64,000 bases of DNA, from assembly GCA_018697195.1 (NCBI GenBank), contig CM031860.1, positions 62,698,509 to 62,762,508 on the forward strand, in the 5' to 3' direction. How positions within the stretch are numbered: position 1 is the first letter of the stretch; every line of letters begins with the position of its first letter. A model generated the notes under the pieces. It saw only the letters and a list, made by a program, of their open reading frames with translations. It ran no database searches and was not told the DNA's origin. The position numbers were made by a program, and so were the translations under genes. Positions 23,521 through 37,078 of the stretch are shown here, piece by piece. The DNA comes from Certhia americana (taxonomy: Eukaryota; Chordata; Aves; Passeriformes; Certhiidae).

Positions 23521-26351
23521 CTTTGGACAACAACATCCTATCCCTCCTGAGTTCTCTAATTCCCTTTGGAGAACTGAGGAAAGGCAGGAGCCTCCTCCAG
23601 CTTCTGGTACATGAACCTCACCATCACCTCGTACAGCAGAAGACCAGAAAAACAGGAAATGGCTCAGAGGTCCCTTTTATCATTCTCTTGCTCAGCCAAA
23701 TCACTGATTAGCTACTTTCAGACAATAACAGAAGATTTTGTTGCCAAGGTGACCTCATTTCTGAGAATCCAGATCTCTTCCCGGGTGATTACATTTCCAT
23801 GCTAGAGCCCTGAAGAGAAAAAAATCCTCCGTGCTTGTATTTATTTTAATCTCTTCACTCATCTCTAATTTTTAAAGGAGAAATTAGTTACACGTTAAAA
23901 AAAAATTGAGTTAGTGGCTCATTAAAGACAGGCAAAAAAGAATCTAAATGTCCCACTAAATTTATAATAGGCAGATATTTCCAAACTTGAGTGGCATAAA
24001 GACGAGACTGTGAGCAACAAACCAGTCACATCCTGCTGAATGTCACTTACCCTCACTTCGGTGAAGGCAGAGAACAAAGGAACAAGCCCTCTGACTTCCC
24101 CACATTTCAATTTCTCTATTAAATATCATCACAATATGCCTTCCACACTCACCTGAAGTTCTCAGCAGACTGGGTAACAATTAGTGTCTTAACACAGAGT
24201 GAGAAGCATGAGATGCTGGGACCCAAAGAAACTTGATTTTCCACAAAGGAAAAAAGAAGCAAACACAGAATCTGAGATTTCTCTTACAACACTGAACATG
24301 GACTTAAAAGGTTCTCCCAAAATTAAGGGCATTACATTAATTTTATCTTTATGAGTATTTAAAACTCTGTGAAACACTTGATTTTTTAAGTAACAATTAA
24401 GAATTCAATACATACATAAGAAGAAAACAGAAGACTAAAATATGTTAACAAACAAGCAGATTGCTCTGGAAACTATCTCTAAACACACACACACAAATTT
24501 TACTGGATTAAATAACTCTCAATGCACCAGTGGAAGGTACTTTCACACCCCCCAAAATAGTCGAGTTCCTGGTTAGCAGATGAACTGTACATAGGGAAGC
24601 TGGGATTTGGATCCTCTCTGACTTTTCTCCCTCCTGGTCACACATTTCAGTGGTGAGAGGCAGAGGGGAGCAATTAAATTGCAATTCTAATGATCAGCCA
24701 CATCCTCACCCTCCCAAAAAAGAAAAGTGAGTGAAACAATGAAGCACAGGAACCTCTGCTTAGGGACTGGAGTGGCAAAAAAATGCCTTTGGGAATGAAA
24801 ACAGAATTTATGAACACAGAAAGTTCTTATTCCTAAGCATTATTTGAAAAGCAAATGTTCTGTAAATACCATGGCTCCAGTGAAATCATATCAGAGTGGC
24901 TTGTCACACAGGACAAAAGGAGCACAACTGGATTATTTCCATTATAAATCTCTGCATGTATTTTAAAATGTGTTAGTTCTTCTCGCTTTTGTGTGGAACA
25001 TGAGACCTCTCAGAATCTCCAGTGCAGGATCAACTGCTAACAAAGGTTTCAGGATTTTTTTTTTGTTCCTAAATGAACTTTTGAAGTACAAATATTTAAA
25101 CTATTAACTACTAGGAGTGTCTCCTTTATTAATTAAATGCATACTATTAGTAAAGAAGTCTCAAAATACTAACCTCACAATATAAAGATATATTACTGTG
25201 GTTTTCCCTATGGAAATAAAAATGGTGACAGTCTAATGACATGCAAGATTGCATAGTAAAATACCATTAAATTAACTTCAGCAAAATATCTAAAATACTC
25301 AAATGTGAATTGTTTTCTTCACCAAAATGACACTCTTGCCAATGCCACCTAAGTATCACAGCCAGATACCCAGACTAGATGGGGCTCTTTAAAAGTTCAC
25401 TAATTTTAAACTGGATTTCTGTTTTTAAAAAATTATTTTTTAAAGGCTTATATCACAAAAATGGATAAAGAAAAGCCTACAGTCTCGTAAATCACATTTT
25501 CATAGTTTGAACACAGTGTATGTGACACAAAATGTGTTTTCATTTGATTAACTGAAAACACAGCTCACAAGTGCTGTTGCTGTGCCAGAATTCCAAGAAC
25601 ATCCAAGAAAAACAAGCAACAGAAACTTGAAGGTGAGTCCTTGACTCATAAATGAGCACAACCACAAATACAAATCACTGTTTTACATATTTGCTCAACA
25701 AATATAGCACTGAGGAATCTGCAGCATTCACTGGGAGTATCCATTTATTCTCTCAACCAAAGAGGCCCCTCATTAGTCTTTTACTTCACGAAAGATTTGC
25801 AGAACATCATTTCAGGCAGAATATGAATAAATCAACCTTGTTATTGGAAATGAGAACTGGCAAAGGATTTATCTGCAAGCGTCCTGAAGTTATAATGACA
25901 CAGGTAACAGAAGTTAATAACATTAATTCCTTGGCTTGGAGCCTTCAAGCTTCAAATTTAGCTGATTTATCTGCAAACTGCAGTCCTGTGTTTGGGCAGG
26001 AACACAGATCTATTGATAACATAGAAGTAATTACAAATTGACATAGTGAAGTGCACTTGAGCCTCATTTACAGGTATTATTTTATTTCTCAACTTGCAAA
26101 ACCAAAATTATTCTGAAAAGAAGTTACAAATGAAACGTAACTTAAATTAAAAAAGCCCCCAAAAATCTAAAAAATAAAATTTAATCTTAAAAAATCTTTT
26201 AAAGCTTTAAAAATTATTTATTGCATATTGATACCATTTTTGTTCTTTTCCTCTGCGAATTATTTAAAATAGAAAAATAAATTCCCAGGTAGATGATGAA
26301 TGCAAGTGGAGGCAAATGTAAGACCATTAAGCTCCAATGTAAATTCTACTC

Positions 26352-26372
26352 ATGTTAACTTAGAGTTAACAT
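26352..26372. repeat. 9-bp inverted repeat, 3-nt spacer
   Basis: ATGTTAACT, TAG, AGTTAACAT. It contains two GTTAAC half-sites. Nothing else supports a function. Confidence 0.9.
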
Positions 26373-27125
26373 ATCATAAATATTAAATATTCACAATTTT
26401 TCAACAGTACATTTTAATTATTGATATCCTACAAAAAGTTTCAAATAAATTTTTGAGAAGCAGAAAATACAAGTTACCACATCTAGTTCTGCCTGGAAAT
26501 TCCTGTTTGGCTTCAGCAGTGAAGTGTCTCTGATAAAACACATACAGTTATAATATGAAAAAGAGAGAGTAATTTAATTTGGTGTAGTAAATCATGATTT
26601 TCAAGTGAAAAAACACAAAAAGAGAACATTTTATTGATTTTTTTTCTTAAGCATATGTATATTATACTGAAATACACTTTGTTTGTAGAATTTAGGGCTC
26701 TCACAAAATCAATGCACATTTCTTCTTTACTGAATTTACCTCAGTAAGTTCTAAAACACAACTAACAGTCAGTGTAGTAAAGACAATTTTTACATTTCCT
26801 AATTCCAGAACAAAAGCAAGATACTGACACTGTGTCCCTTCTCTATTATATTAAGCAGCAAAAATTACCCAATTTCTAGCTTAAATTTGCACAGGCATAC
26901 GGGGGTTGATTGGGATTTATGCATTCCTTCACCCTATCCTTCTACAAGATATCATCATCTATTTTTAACTAATATTCTGCTTTTCTGTTTCTCCACCACC
27001 TGGCAGGAGTATCAGTTCCATCCCACTCTGTGAAATGCCAGGAATACAAACTTCTGTCAGCTGGAAATGGACTGGAGCTCAAGATGTCAAACAGGCTGTC
27101 ACTGTGCCCAAACGCTCTAAAATAC

Positions 27126-27297
27126 CATAGAATCATAAAATAACTCAGTCTGGAAGGGATTTCGGAGGTCAATCAAGCCCAATCCCCCGCTCCAAGACAG
27201 GCCAAAACAGAGCTCAGGGCTTTATCCAGGCAGGTCTTGAAAAGCTCCACAGACAGAGATTGAACCTTTTCCAATGCCTGACGCTGCTCTTGGAGGA
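27126..27297 (-). mobile_element. CR1 LINE fragment, distinct subfamily
   Basis: Antisense CR1 3' end: ATAGAATCATAAAATAACTC, TCTGGAAGGGATTTCGGAGG, TTATCCAGGCAGGTCTTGAA. Diverged, with a different body from the copies at 3680 and 27710. Confidence 0.82.
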
Positions 27298-27709
27298 AAA
27301 CTGAAAATCTTGCTAAATTCTCAACCCCTTCACTACAGGGAAGTTTCCCAGATTTCCTGAGACTTCACTGTTAGGAGTTCCCTGGAAGTTACAAGTGCTA
27401 GTTAGGCACTCAGGAAGGAAACCACCAACTGGAAGATGAACCCTTCCCACAGATGCAGAGACTTCCTTGGGGGCTGCCCTGCATCCTCTTCTTCCATTTC
27501 ATGAGTGAAGTCAAAGCCACTTCTATCTACAGAAGGTCTGTTTTTCAGGACAACACAGGTAATGTTTATGGGCAACTAAACTCACAGGTGTCCTTCAGAC
27601 AGCCTGGTACAACAACAGGAATAATGAAAACCAGATACTGAGTTCCACTCCCTCACCACCCCACAATTCTCTCCATCCACAGGAAAGTATTTTGAAAGAA
27701 CTCACTGAA

Positions 27710-27961
27710 AATCACAGAATGCCAGAATTCAGGGTGGAAGGGACATTAAGGATGATCCATTCCCACCCCCTGCCATGGGCAGGGATACCTTCCACTAGCA
27801 CTGGTTGCTCCAAGCCCCATCCCACCTGGCCTTGGACATTTCCAGGGATCCAGGGACAGCCACAGCTTCTCTGAGCACCCTGTGCCAGGGCCTCACCACT
27901 GTCACAAGAAAGTATTTCCTCTCTCTCCAGCCTTCCTGTAGGCCCCCTTTAGGTACTGGAA
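27710..27961 (-). mobile_element. CR1 LINE fragment, 3' end
   Basis: Antisense copy starting AATCACAGAATGCCAG, with CCCCTGCCATGGGCAGGGAT, CACAGCTTCTCTGAGCACCC and CAGGGCCTCACCACTGTCAC. It extends past 27920 into the ORF2 3' end (TTTAGGTACTGGAAC). Confidence 0.95.
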
Positions 27962-29579
27962 CTTATTTTTCTTAATTTTAAAAAGGACAGGAAGAAAACC
28001 ATGCTTTCCCAATAGACATGACCCACTTCTGCACCTTTATTTATTTAACAAAATAAATATACCAAGATAGTTCTAGAAGCTAAAGAAAAATGAAAATATT
28101 TAGAAGTCCCCCAAAACCAAAAAAATTAGGATAAGGCAAATAACAAATAATTGAGACCATATTAAAAGAAAACCAGATCAAGTTTATAACTTTTGTTAAC
28201 TATGTTTTTTACCACCCCTCTTTGAGAAATGTGATCACAGGTGCCAGACACACTTTAATATCATAAAGTGACAGGTGAAGGTTGCATTTCATATCCCAGT
28301 GTCAGGCTCCTTCTGCTCCCTTCCAGCTGAGGTCTTCACGCATTATGTTCCAGGTAAATCTTGTCAGTTATGTGTCAGGAAATTTGGAAAGGAGACAGGG
28401 AAATGAAAATGACTCCAGTAAGAGTAATACAGACATCAAGATCGAAATGAAAATGGTAAGAATTGTTCTGAATTCTTAATAACTTCTTCAAAAAGGTCAT
28501 TTAGCAGCTCTGACTTTAGGTCCTTCTTCCACAAAGAAGAAATGAATGAAGTAAAATGGGTAAATTTTAGTAACTTTATTTTCCCAAAACTTACTCAATT
28601 AGCTAAAATACCATGGAAAATATCCTGTCCTGCTTCTCTTTTAATAAAGGTTTGCAACTCACAGAAAGCTGGGAAAAAATGCTGAGAATCTGAAGCAAAG
28701 AATTGGGCATGTAACCATCCTTATATCTGTTGTGAAGACCAATCTTTTAGTTACCCAGGAGTAAGTAAGTATTCCTTCTGCATTAGGCTGTGATGGAAGT
28801 TCTTCCCCTTGAATTCACAAAATATATATATAACAATCCTTAGCAAAATGCCATGAATCCAGCAAGCCATAATTAATACCTTTGCAAAGGCCTTTGGTAT
28901 CAGCAAAACGATGAAAGCAAATTTTGCAACTCAAGTTATGATCTGGATGTCCAGATTTAAATAATTAACTACTTTCACCTGGTATTCAGAAAAAAAGATC
29001 AATAAGGAAGCCAAGGGTCTCTCCTCCCTATGCTGAACTGGAAGATCAGGCTGTTGGTCAAGTAAAGTAATGAAGAACCTGAGAAAAGCAGTAATTTTTA
29101 TTTAAGAAAACAATTAAATAAAACAAGAAGTATCTTCAACTCTCAGATTGGTGATGTTTCAGTCATTCAGTGATTGAAATTAACAGGATGGATTTCCTAT
29201 CCAATGTAATTCTTAAATGTGTAGTATTTCAAAGTATTGAAAAATCCAGATAAACTGTGTCCGTACCCAGATTTTTATTTTCCCATCAAAGGGTTGTTTT
29301 GGGGACTCTTATGTCTTTCACCACAAACATGAAGCTATTTAAGAAACTTTGTTAAATATTTTGCAGAATACAAATTTCACAATGGAAATGTACTTATTTT
29401 AAGAATATCTTGCTGTGAATCCAAGAGAAATCAGGTTATCTGGTTGTTAGCTGATATACAAGAAGTATTGCTACAACAAATACCTACTTTTTATTTACAG
29501 CTCATTGTAATAGAACATTAGAAAACTAGAAAACAGGTTTGTATTCTATTCTTGGTGGACATCACCGCTTTATTACTGA

Positions 29580-29820
29580 AGATAGATTTAATTTCATTTC
29601 CATCAGCTGGTGTTGCACTTCAGTTATTACGGCTCCAATGGGTGTAATGAAATGTCACTGCTCTGCAAGGCAAGAGTCAGGAACAACATTGTAAAATCAA
29701 TACCGTGGTCAGGCTATTTTGGCATTCGTAAGACTTATGGCTTATTTTATAAAACTCATGTGCTAACAGCGTTAAGGTCTCTTTCCTTACATCCTCTAGT
29801 TTTCAATTTTCTATGATACT
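29580..29820. promoter_or_regulatory. Candidate conserved non-coding element (inference)
   Basis: Repeat-free block with balanced composition and retained CpGs (TATTACGGCTCC, ATACCGTGG, GCATTCGTAAG, ACAGCGTTAAGG) inside CpG-poor intron. A short open frame here has no recognisable homology. Confidence 0.3.
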
Positions 29821-30617
29821 GAAAAACTTCAACCACTCAACACAAATTCTTCACATTTGGCTCTATCCAGTGCTAGCTCCTTACAGGAAGTCTGATAGCT
29901 ATTGCTTTTTGTAATAGGCAAGACCAAAGATGCAGAAAACAGCAAGTTTAACTCAGTTTAAGCCCTCTGCCATATATTGCTGAAAGCTCCCTCCCTTCCT
30001 TTCATCAGATTCCTCTTTGGGTTCAATACTGCCAGTCAGCCAGGGACTCAAGCAGTGCTTGAATGGTCCTGAAAATGATCCAGCCTGTGCAAGGCTCCAT
30101 TTGAAATCAAGCCATAATGTCTCCTCCAGCAAGCTCCCTGTGCTGAAAGCTGGAAATTTGGAATAGTTGAGCTCTGCTGATCATCAAGCAGTACAGACAC
30201 AGTTACGACTTGCAAAAGAGGATGCGCAGCTTAAGCATTGCAGCTGGACAATGTAAAGGTTCCATTTACACACAGACAGTGGAAATGTTTTGCTTCTTAA
30301 GGTCCAAAATGTGCAAACTGGCAGGTTCTTCCCCACCAAGGCAAAAATTATTTGGGATATGCCTGAAAAAATATCAGCCTTAAAGTGAATAAATATGATA
30401 TACATAATTTAAGTCATGTACTCATTTTTCAATGAGCTCATGAATACTCCCTGAAGTACATGTACTTGCTACTTTTATTAATACAGATGTTAGAGCAATG
30501 AATTTACTGAAAAGTTGGACAGAACTGGTTATTCTCTTCCAGACCTATCAGTTAACAAAGAAAACAGCCATGGTAAACTGGCCTCAGGCTGGAAGAAAAC
30601 AAACTAACATGGTTGTA

Positions 30618-30970
30618 CAGCCTGGAAAGGAGAAGGCTCCACAGAGAACCATCCAGCACCTTCCAGTGCCTACAGGGGCTTCAAGAGAGCTGGAGATGGA
30701 CTTGGGACATGGGCCTGGAATGACAGGACAAGAAGGAATGGCTTTAAAATGAAAGCGTACAGGTTTAGATTAGATACTAAGAAGAAATTCTTGCCTGCAA
30801 GCATGGGCACAGGGTGCCCAGAGAAGCTGTGGCTGCACCATCCCTGGAAGTGTCCAAGGTCAGGCTGGACAGGGCTTGGAGCAATCTGGGGTGGTGGGAG
30901 GTGTCCCTGCCCATGACAGGACATGAGATGGCCTTTAAGGTCCTTCCATCCCAAACCATTTGGATTCGAT
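30618..30970 (+). mobile_element. CR1 LINE fragment, ~350 bp
   Basis: Sense copy: CAGCCTGGAAAGGAGAAGG, CCTACAGGGGCTTCAAGAGA, AATGACAGGACAAGAAGGAA, GGGTGCCCAGAGAAGCTGTG, GTGTCCCTGCCCATGACAGG, and a degraded terminal repeat near 30970. Confidence 0.95.
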
Positions 30971-31589
30971 GGTCCGTGACTCTGCAGCTCTCTGTGTGCT
31001 CTGTGCTGGCATCAGGGAGAGGGAACTGCAGGGATATGGCACCACTCCTTACTGGAATGCACACACAGACAAATCCAACCCAAAGAGCTCCTGCCAGCAG
31101 AGCCCAACCAGTCCCAGGTTATTGTTCTCATCGTTTCTCTCTAAAGCATAGCTACCAATATCAATATCATGTCTACTACATTTTAATAACGTCATGGGAA
31201 AAAAGATTGGTGTGTCTCACTGTCAATTTGGGAGAAAAGGCAGAGGTCATGTTTTGACATAATAGACATGAACAGCAGAGGAATCTCTTTAATGCTGTGT
31301 TTTCTTCCTCCTTGTTTTCTTAGATCCACCCTGTAATGAACATACAATTTTAATCAAAGCTTATTAAAAAAATATTGCTCCTTTTCTCCCATCAACAAAA
31401 TAAAAAATTACACCAGACAGTGAGAAGTTATTGCAATGACTGAAATGCTGAGGGTCTTCTAAATCTATTTTAGTATGTTTTGAAAAGATAATTCTTCTTT
31501 AAGCATGGTCAGTGAGGCTGTAAAGCTGCACCTCACACCAGCACTCTGCTGTGCCTCAGATCTGGGCACGCAGCTCAGTACCCAGACAC

Positions 31590-32330
31590 CTGTACTATCA
31601 GCTAAATGTTAATGTATTCTGTCAAAACCAGATTACTTTCCCCACTAAATTATTCAATGTCATTACCCAACTCGGCCATCTGCAATCCTAATGCCTTGTG
31701 TTCGAAAACTCAGAGAGCCTGCTGTATTATTTTTGTTTTACATTCCTACATAAATCCGTTAAACTCAATATGTTACAGCGAATCCACAAAATCAAATGCA
31801 ATCTGCTGGGCTGTAAAACACCAGTTACTGAAAATCGAAGGGTTTATTATAGTAACAATTCAAGGAGTCACTGAGCAGTCTGGGTGGGCTGAAGGTCAAA
31901 GCACACGCTAAGGAACAAGTTAGATAACCATTGCTGCACAACAAGCAATGTGTTTGCTATACATAGCATGGCCTTGAACCCATTCGTGTATTTCATATCT
32001 AATAAAAATCCGAACAGTTGGTCTGATTGGATTTTAAGTGATGCAAATTTGGAAATCAAATAGGCAGACTCCCTTTAGACTTCGTCTATTTAAGCCATAA
32101 TTGTAAAGAACTGCAAATTACATTTATGACGCTGTGGAGTTCTCAAGGGATTCGGTAAGAATTTTACCATAGGAAAAGTATTCATCATTTTAAATTTGTT
32201 ATTAACAAATCAAAATGTACACAGCGTGTGACACACTCTCGTTTTGTTATTGCCATTTTGCTTACATGGCAGTACAAGTGTAACCACTCTTCAGTGAATG
32301 GAATGTTCTTTAGTTTTCATAGCCATTTAA
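31590..32330. promoter_or_regulatory. Candidate conserved non-coding element, ~740 bp (inference)
   Basis: The longest repeat-free, low-slippage stretch with retained CpGs here: AACTCGGCC, TGTTCGAAAAC, ACAGCGAATCC, AATCGAAGG, ACACGCTAAGG, CATTCGTGTATTTC, ATGACGCTGTGG, GATTCGGTAAG, ACAGCGTGTGAC. It also holds a GATGCAAATTTGG octamer-like word, a CTATTTAAG MEF2-like word and TAAT motifs. No coding signal. Absence of mononucleotide runs and CpG retention suggest constraint. Confidence 0.4.
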
Positions 32331-33435
32331 TTATATGCTTTGAGAAAACCCAGTTATATTATTGTCATTCTGTTAGTCTGGCAACACTAAGTAAAGAGAT
32401 AAAATATCACTTACATTTCCCAGACTACAGATTAAGGTGTGATTTGGAGACTAGATTCCCATTCTCAATTATAAAGCAGAAGTTTCATGGTCACAAATAA
32501 ATTTTAAAAGCAATGATGGACTTCAATAACTTTCTTTCTGTCACTTAATACTCAGGGAGAGACTTCATTTGCCTTTGGTTAAAAGAGACAGAAGCTGAAA
32601 ATGTGACATACTCACCCTCTACCCAATACATGGCTAAATGAGAATTCATAGAAATCAGGATAAAAGAGAAAAAACCTTCTTTTTCCCTGTTATTAGTGTC
32701 TCCACCAGAAAATGACCCATGTCCTAATTCTCGAGTCAGGAGATTAATGAGCATGGGCAAATCACAACAGTGTTAACATTTCTGTGCACTTTCACATCCA
32801 AAATTCATTTACTCTGCTCATGATCTGACACTGTTTTTATTCCTCCTCTCTCCAGGACAGGAGTGTACTTTGGCACTGATTCTGACCTGTCTTAGAGGAA
32901 AATCCATTCACTGAAAAAAAAAGCATTACTGCACATTTTATATTTTGTGACAAAGGAAAGTGAATTGGCAGCATCTTCATTTCCACCACACAGCGCAGCC
33001 ACCCTGAAGGTACTGCACAAGGTGTGGGTTTTTTTGTTATCAGGTTTGTTTAAAAAGCACACAGTAAGAGTACAGGATTCCAGACCATCCCTGCTCCAGA
33101 TCTTCACAGCTAATTTTAGGCAGATTTTCCCCAGTAGGAATTCTACACTGCTTTGGAAGCTACTGGTAATAGTGAGAGGCAGGTATAGCAGGAAAACTGT
33201 ACCAGGTCGAAATAAAGTGATCATATCTCAATGTATTAGGCTTGATACATTTAAAATAGTGCAGCATATTCTGATTTGTTTCAGTATTTGAAAAGTAAAT
33301 GGAGGTTAAAATGTATCATGTCTACAAAACATGGTTCAAATAAGTATATAAGTTTTCACAACCCTCCTTTAATAACTGACTCCATTCCTCCCCTTTCCAA
33401 CTAATCTGGACTAAGCATCTTGCAAAACTCAGGAG

Positions 33436-33460
33436 AAAAAAAAAAAAAAAAAAAAAAAAA
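33436..33460. repeat. Poly-A tract
   Basis: Twenty-five A. Confidence 0.95.
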
Positions 33461-34396
33461 GAGTTAAAAATAAAAGGACGACTGGGTCAAAATGATGCAA
33501 AAATAGCTATTCCAGAGGCCTGTGTAAATCTCTTAAAATCTTAATGCTGTACAGGCTGTTTAAGTAAGGATCTGGATTATTCACCTTTAAACAGTAAATA
33601 TCACCTTTGGTTCAGGAACTCCCTGAACCATAAATTGCTGGAGGCTAAGATAATAAATTTTGCAAAGAGGAATCACAATCACAGCATGTTTGCCAGGTTC
33701 TTCTATTCTTCTTGAGTCATCCCCCGTGACTATTATCAGAGGCAAGATACTAGGCCAGATAAAGCTTTATTCTGAACCCTTTTATGTTCTCATTCCCCCC
33801 AAATATAACCACCTTCTTAGAAGATAAGACCAATTCTCACCGCTAAGAACCTATACACAATTATCTAACATGACTGAGACAAACTCCCAGAAGACAGGAG
33901 CAAATCATCCTATGAAGTTATTTAATTCACAGTAACACACAATCTGCTACATCCAAATCTCTCTGAAATGTGGGATTGCTGAAAGGACTGTGGCTATTCA
34001 TGGGCACAATGTATCTGAAACACACTTTCAAAACTATCTTGATGATGTTGCCCTTCACAAGCTGCCCTCCTTTAAATTCTCTTTTCTTTGGGGTTGTTGT
34101 CTTCATAGATTTGTATGTCATTTCCAAGCTTCACTGGTGTATGATCCAATCAGGGTAGGAAAACAGCATTGCAAGGAAATAATCCAGGGCACTTAAAATT
34201 CAGTATATTTTGAGGGTAGCAATCTTGGAGTATGCATGAGGACCTGGTTCCTCACTTACATTGAGTGGTAAGAATCCAGCCTCAAATGAGCAACCACTCC
34301 TCACCCTAAGCACCTGAAGCATCTTAATTTCATACAGACAAGCAAAAATTCTATAGGAAAATTATATTAGAAAGAAATTAGAAAGAAAGAAAATAA

Positions 34397-34538
34397 CAGA
34401 ATAACAAAGTGGTTTGGGTTGGGAAGGAAGGACCTTGAAGTCAAATCAATTCCACCCCTTGCCATGGGCAGAAACACCTTCCACTAGCCCAGGCTGCTCC
34501 AAGCCCTATCCAACCTGGCCTTGGACACATCCAGAAAG
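34397..34538 (-). mobile_element. CR1 LINE, 3' end
   Basis: Antisense copy: ACAGAATAACAAAGTGGTTT, CCCCTTGCCATGGGCAGAAA, AGGCTGCTCCAAGCCC, TTGGACACATCCAG. A GAAA-rich run (34377-34393) abuts its 3' end. Confidence 0.93.
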
Positions 34539-34963
34539 AGGGTATACCATTCTGTGCAAAATTATTGTACTTTTGCATTTCATATGTATTTTTATACATG
34601 GTCAGAGATGAGGCAATAAGAATGTGTTTAATTACCCACTGAAACAAAATCCAATAACAGGCAAAGACTGTCACAATAACTTCCTACCCACAAGAGTTTC
34701 TAGGGAGGATAATATCTAACAGATACACTACAAATCCGGAAAAAAAAAAAATATTAGAATTGGATATGAAACCCAAAGAAGCTGAGTCTCCTCAGCCTTA
34801 TCTTCTAAGGAAAATCAGTGTGTGCAGAGTTCTAGAAGAAGCTGTCCCTCTAGCTCCTGTCTGTGAGGCACAAAGAAAAAGACCAGAAAAGCATGCTATT
34901 TACCTAAAAATCTAAATCACCCTAATGCAGTTAGACTACTGTGGGCTTGGCCATCTGGCTTAG

Positions 34964-35031
34964 AGGCTCATTAGTAAAGAAATGACCCCTGCACATAAAA
35001 CACAGTTGGGTCATTCCAAGCTAATGAGCCT
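34964..35031. repeat. Two-tier hairpin-forming inverted repeat
   Basis: The outer arms AGGCTCATTAG (34964-34974) and CTAATGAGCCT (35021-35031) are perfect complements. Nested inside, AATGACCC (34981-34988) and GGGTCATT (35008-35015) are also perfect. A 6/5-nt internal loop separates the tiers and the end loop is 19 nt. The outer arms contain TAAT homeodomain-type words. Whether it acts as RNA, as a DNA site or not at all is unknown. Confidence 0.9.
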
Positions 35032-35762
35032 TCAAGTTTTATTGTTTCGTACACACAAATGGATATAAATCTGCCTGGGAAGTCTGGCCTTACACACTCC
35101 AAACCAGGCATACCTTTAATTGATTCGCTCACCTCTTTATTTAGTTACAGTGAAAGGACAGAAAAGAAAATAGAAAAAAAAAATATTTTAAAAGCCTTTG
35201 TGTTTCTGCTTCAACATGTATTTCAGCAGTTAAATCCTGACATTAAATTGTTTGGGTTTTGTTGGGTTTTTTTGGTTGGTTGGTTTTTTGTTTGTTTTTT
35301 TCTTTAAATCTGATTTCAGAATTTTAATTAGAATTCACCCTGACAAAATGTTAATAATCGAACATTTGGCAGGATCATTTGACAGCTCTCCAGGCAGAAC
35401 ACACCAGCAGGAACCAGACCCCAAAAAATCCAGGACTCGACTCTCACAACACATACAATGAAGTTTTAAATTTTGTGAGTTAGCCTTACTGCCTTTCCTG
35501 GGGATATTGAGATACTGAAATCAGGCACCTTATGTTCCCAACTGAATCCCTTACAAATACATGTAAGGATGAACAAAATTCCCTGGTATCCATGGGATTT
35601 GGCTCCATATCCTCATCCTATAAGCAGAAATCAAAAATTTGATTTTTGAAGCACAAGGTTTCATGCTCACCTACCCAGTCAGAAGAGTAAGACATAATTT
35701 CCTACTGAATTAGTGGATTTATGACAGACATCAACAACAACAAATCTCCTCCTCTCTCTTCC

Positions 35763-35768
<6 letters not shown>

Positions 35769-35797
<29 letters not shown>

Positions 35798-35820
35798 GTT
35801 ATTATTTTCTTTTTTTTTTT
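35769..35820. repeat. Poly-T tracts
   Basis: Twenty-nine T, a short GTTATTATTTTC break, then more T to 35820. Confidence 0.95.
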
Positions 35821-36724
35821 TCTTTTTAAATTTATATAGGAATTTTTTAAAAAGTAAAGATTGATATATATACACTCTTATGGACTAATATGGTGTGCTA
35901 GCCATGACACTGACCCCTGTTCTATCTTGGATAATGAATTATTCACATTAAAGTTTGCCTTACAAGGCCTTTAGTCACTGGACTTATTATTCAGCTTCAA
36001 ACAATTAAAAAAAGTGTTTCAAAATAATATAATGGAATAACAAATGAGTTCAAGTGCTTGAATTTTGTAACTGTTAAAAAATTCTAATAATCTGATTGCA
36101 TCCTCGTGGGGGACAAAAAGAAGTTGTAAGAAAAAAGGTCATTCATTCAATAAAAATAAAAATTCGACAGCAAAATCATCATAAGGTACTTCATAGAGAA
36201 AAGAAATACACAAGCCAATGCTTTGGCCATTTGACATCACAGCAGCTTCTGTTCTGCTCTGTCAGAAATAAGCTTAGGAAATTCCCTGGGTGAATGGCCT
36301 GACAGCTTGGGAAAACTCAGCTTTGGGGTTTTTTGTCTCCTTTTCCTCCTAAATGCTATAATAAAATCCAAGTAATAGGATTTTCTGCAGCTTCCTGGGT
36401 CTAAGGGGCTCCAGGTATGGGTGTTATGTCATTCTGTGATTACGTCTTCTTCCAGCAAGAGTTCACCCAGGGTTTAGTGCAACAGCTTAAGAGCACCAGA
36501 GGTTTTATTGCATTAATAGTCTCTGGTTAATTCTACCTTATCTACTTGCTCAGCTTAGCCTTAAAACCCAATTAAAATGTAATTCATCTGATCCCAGGAT
36601 TCAAGGGCATCCCTGGCAATGCATTTGACAGCCTCATAGTAACCACGTTATTACACACCATGTACTTCAGAGCACACCACAAAGAGCTCAGCCACTGGCT
36701 ACTTAGAGCTGTACAACTGTATTT

Positions 36725-36771
36725 TAGTAAACAGTACCTCAGTAAACAGAAATATCTCAGTAAACAGAAAT
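36725..36771 (+). repeat. Short tandem repeat around AGTAAACAG
   Basis: AGTAAACAG occurs three times (near 36726, 36741 and 36759). The last two copies share the longer CTCAGTAAACAGAAAT unit of about 18 bp. Confidence 0.9.
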
Positions 36772-37000
36772 TTAATTGCAAGTTTAATGCATAATTACAG
36801 TTAGGATGCATCTGTTTGTGTTGCCATATCTTTGGGTTGTTCTTTTTAAATAAATGCAAGAATTGGACAAGGCAGAAAAGAACTGACAAAGATAGAAAAA
36901 TCCTGTATAATATAGGTGTTGTGAAAATGTGAGCTCAGAATGTTACCCTAAACTTAAACACAATTTACTTTATAAAGCAGATAAGCTTAAGGCTTTGGTA

Positions 37001-37078
37001 CAGAACCACAGCATAGTTTGGCCTGGACAAGATACTAATGATCATCGAGTTCCAACTCCTTCGTATGGACAGGGAAAC
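37001..37078 (-). mobile_element. CR1 LINE, short degraded 3' end
   Basis: CAGAACCACAGCATAGTTTG, then AATGATCATCGAGTTCCAAC and ATGGACAGGGA. Recognisable but diverged. Confidence 0.65.

Noticed and set aside
25652..26041. 129-codon plus-strand frame
   Set aside because: No domain, no neighbouring exon signals. Treated as chance.
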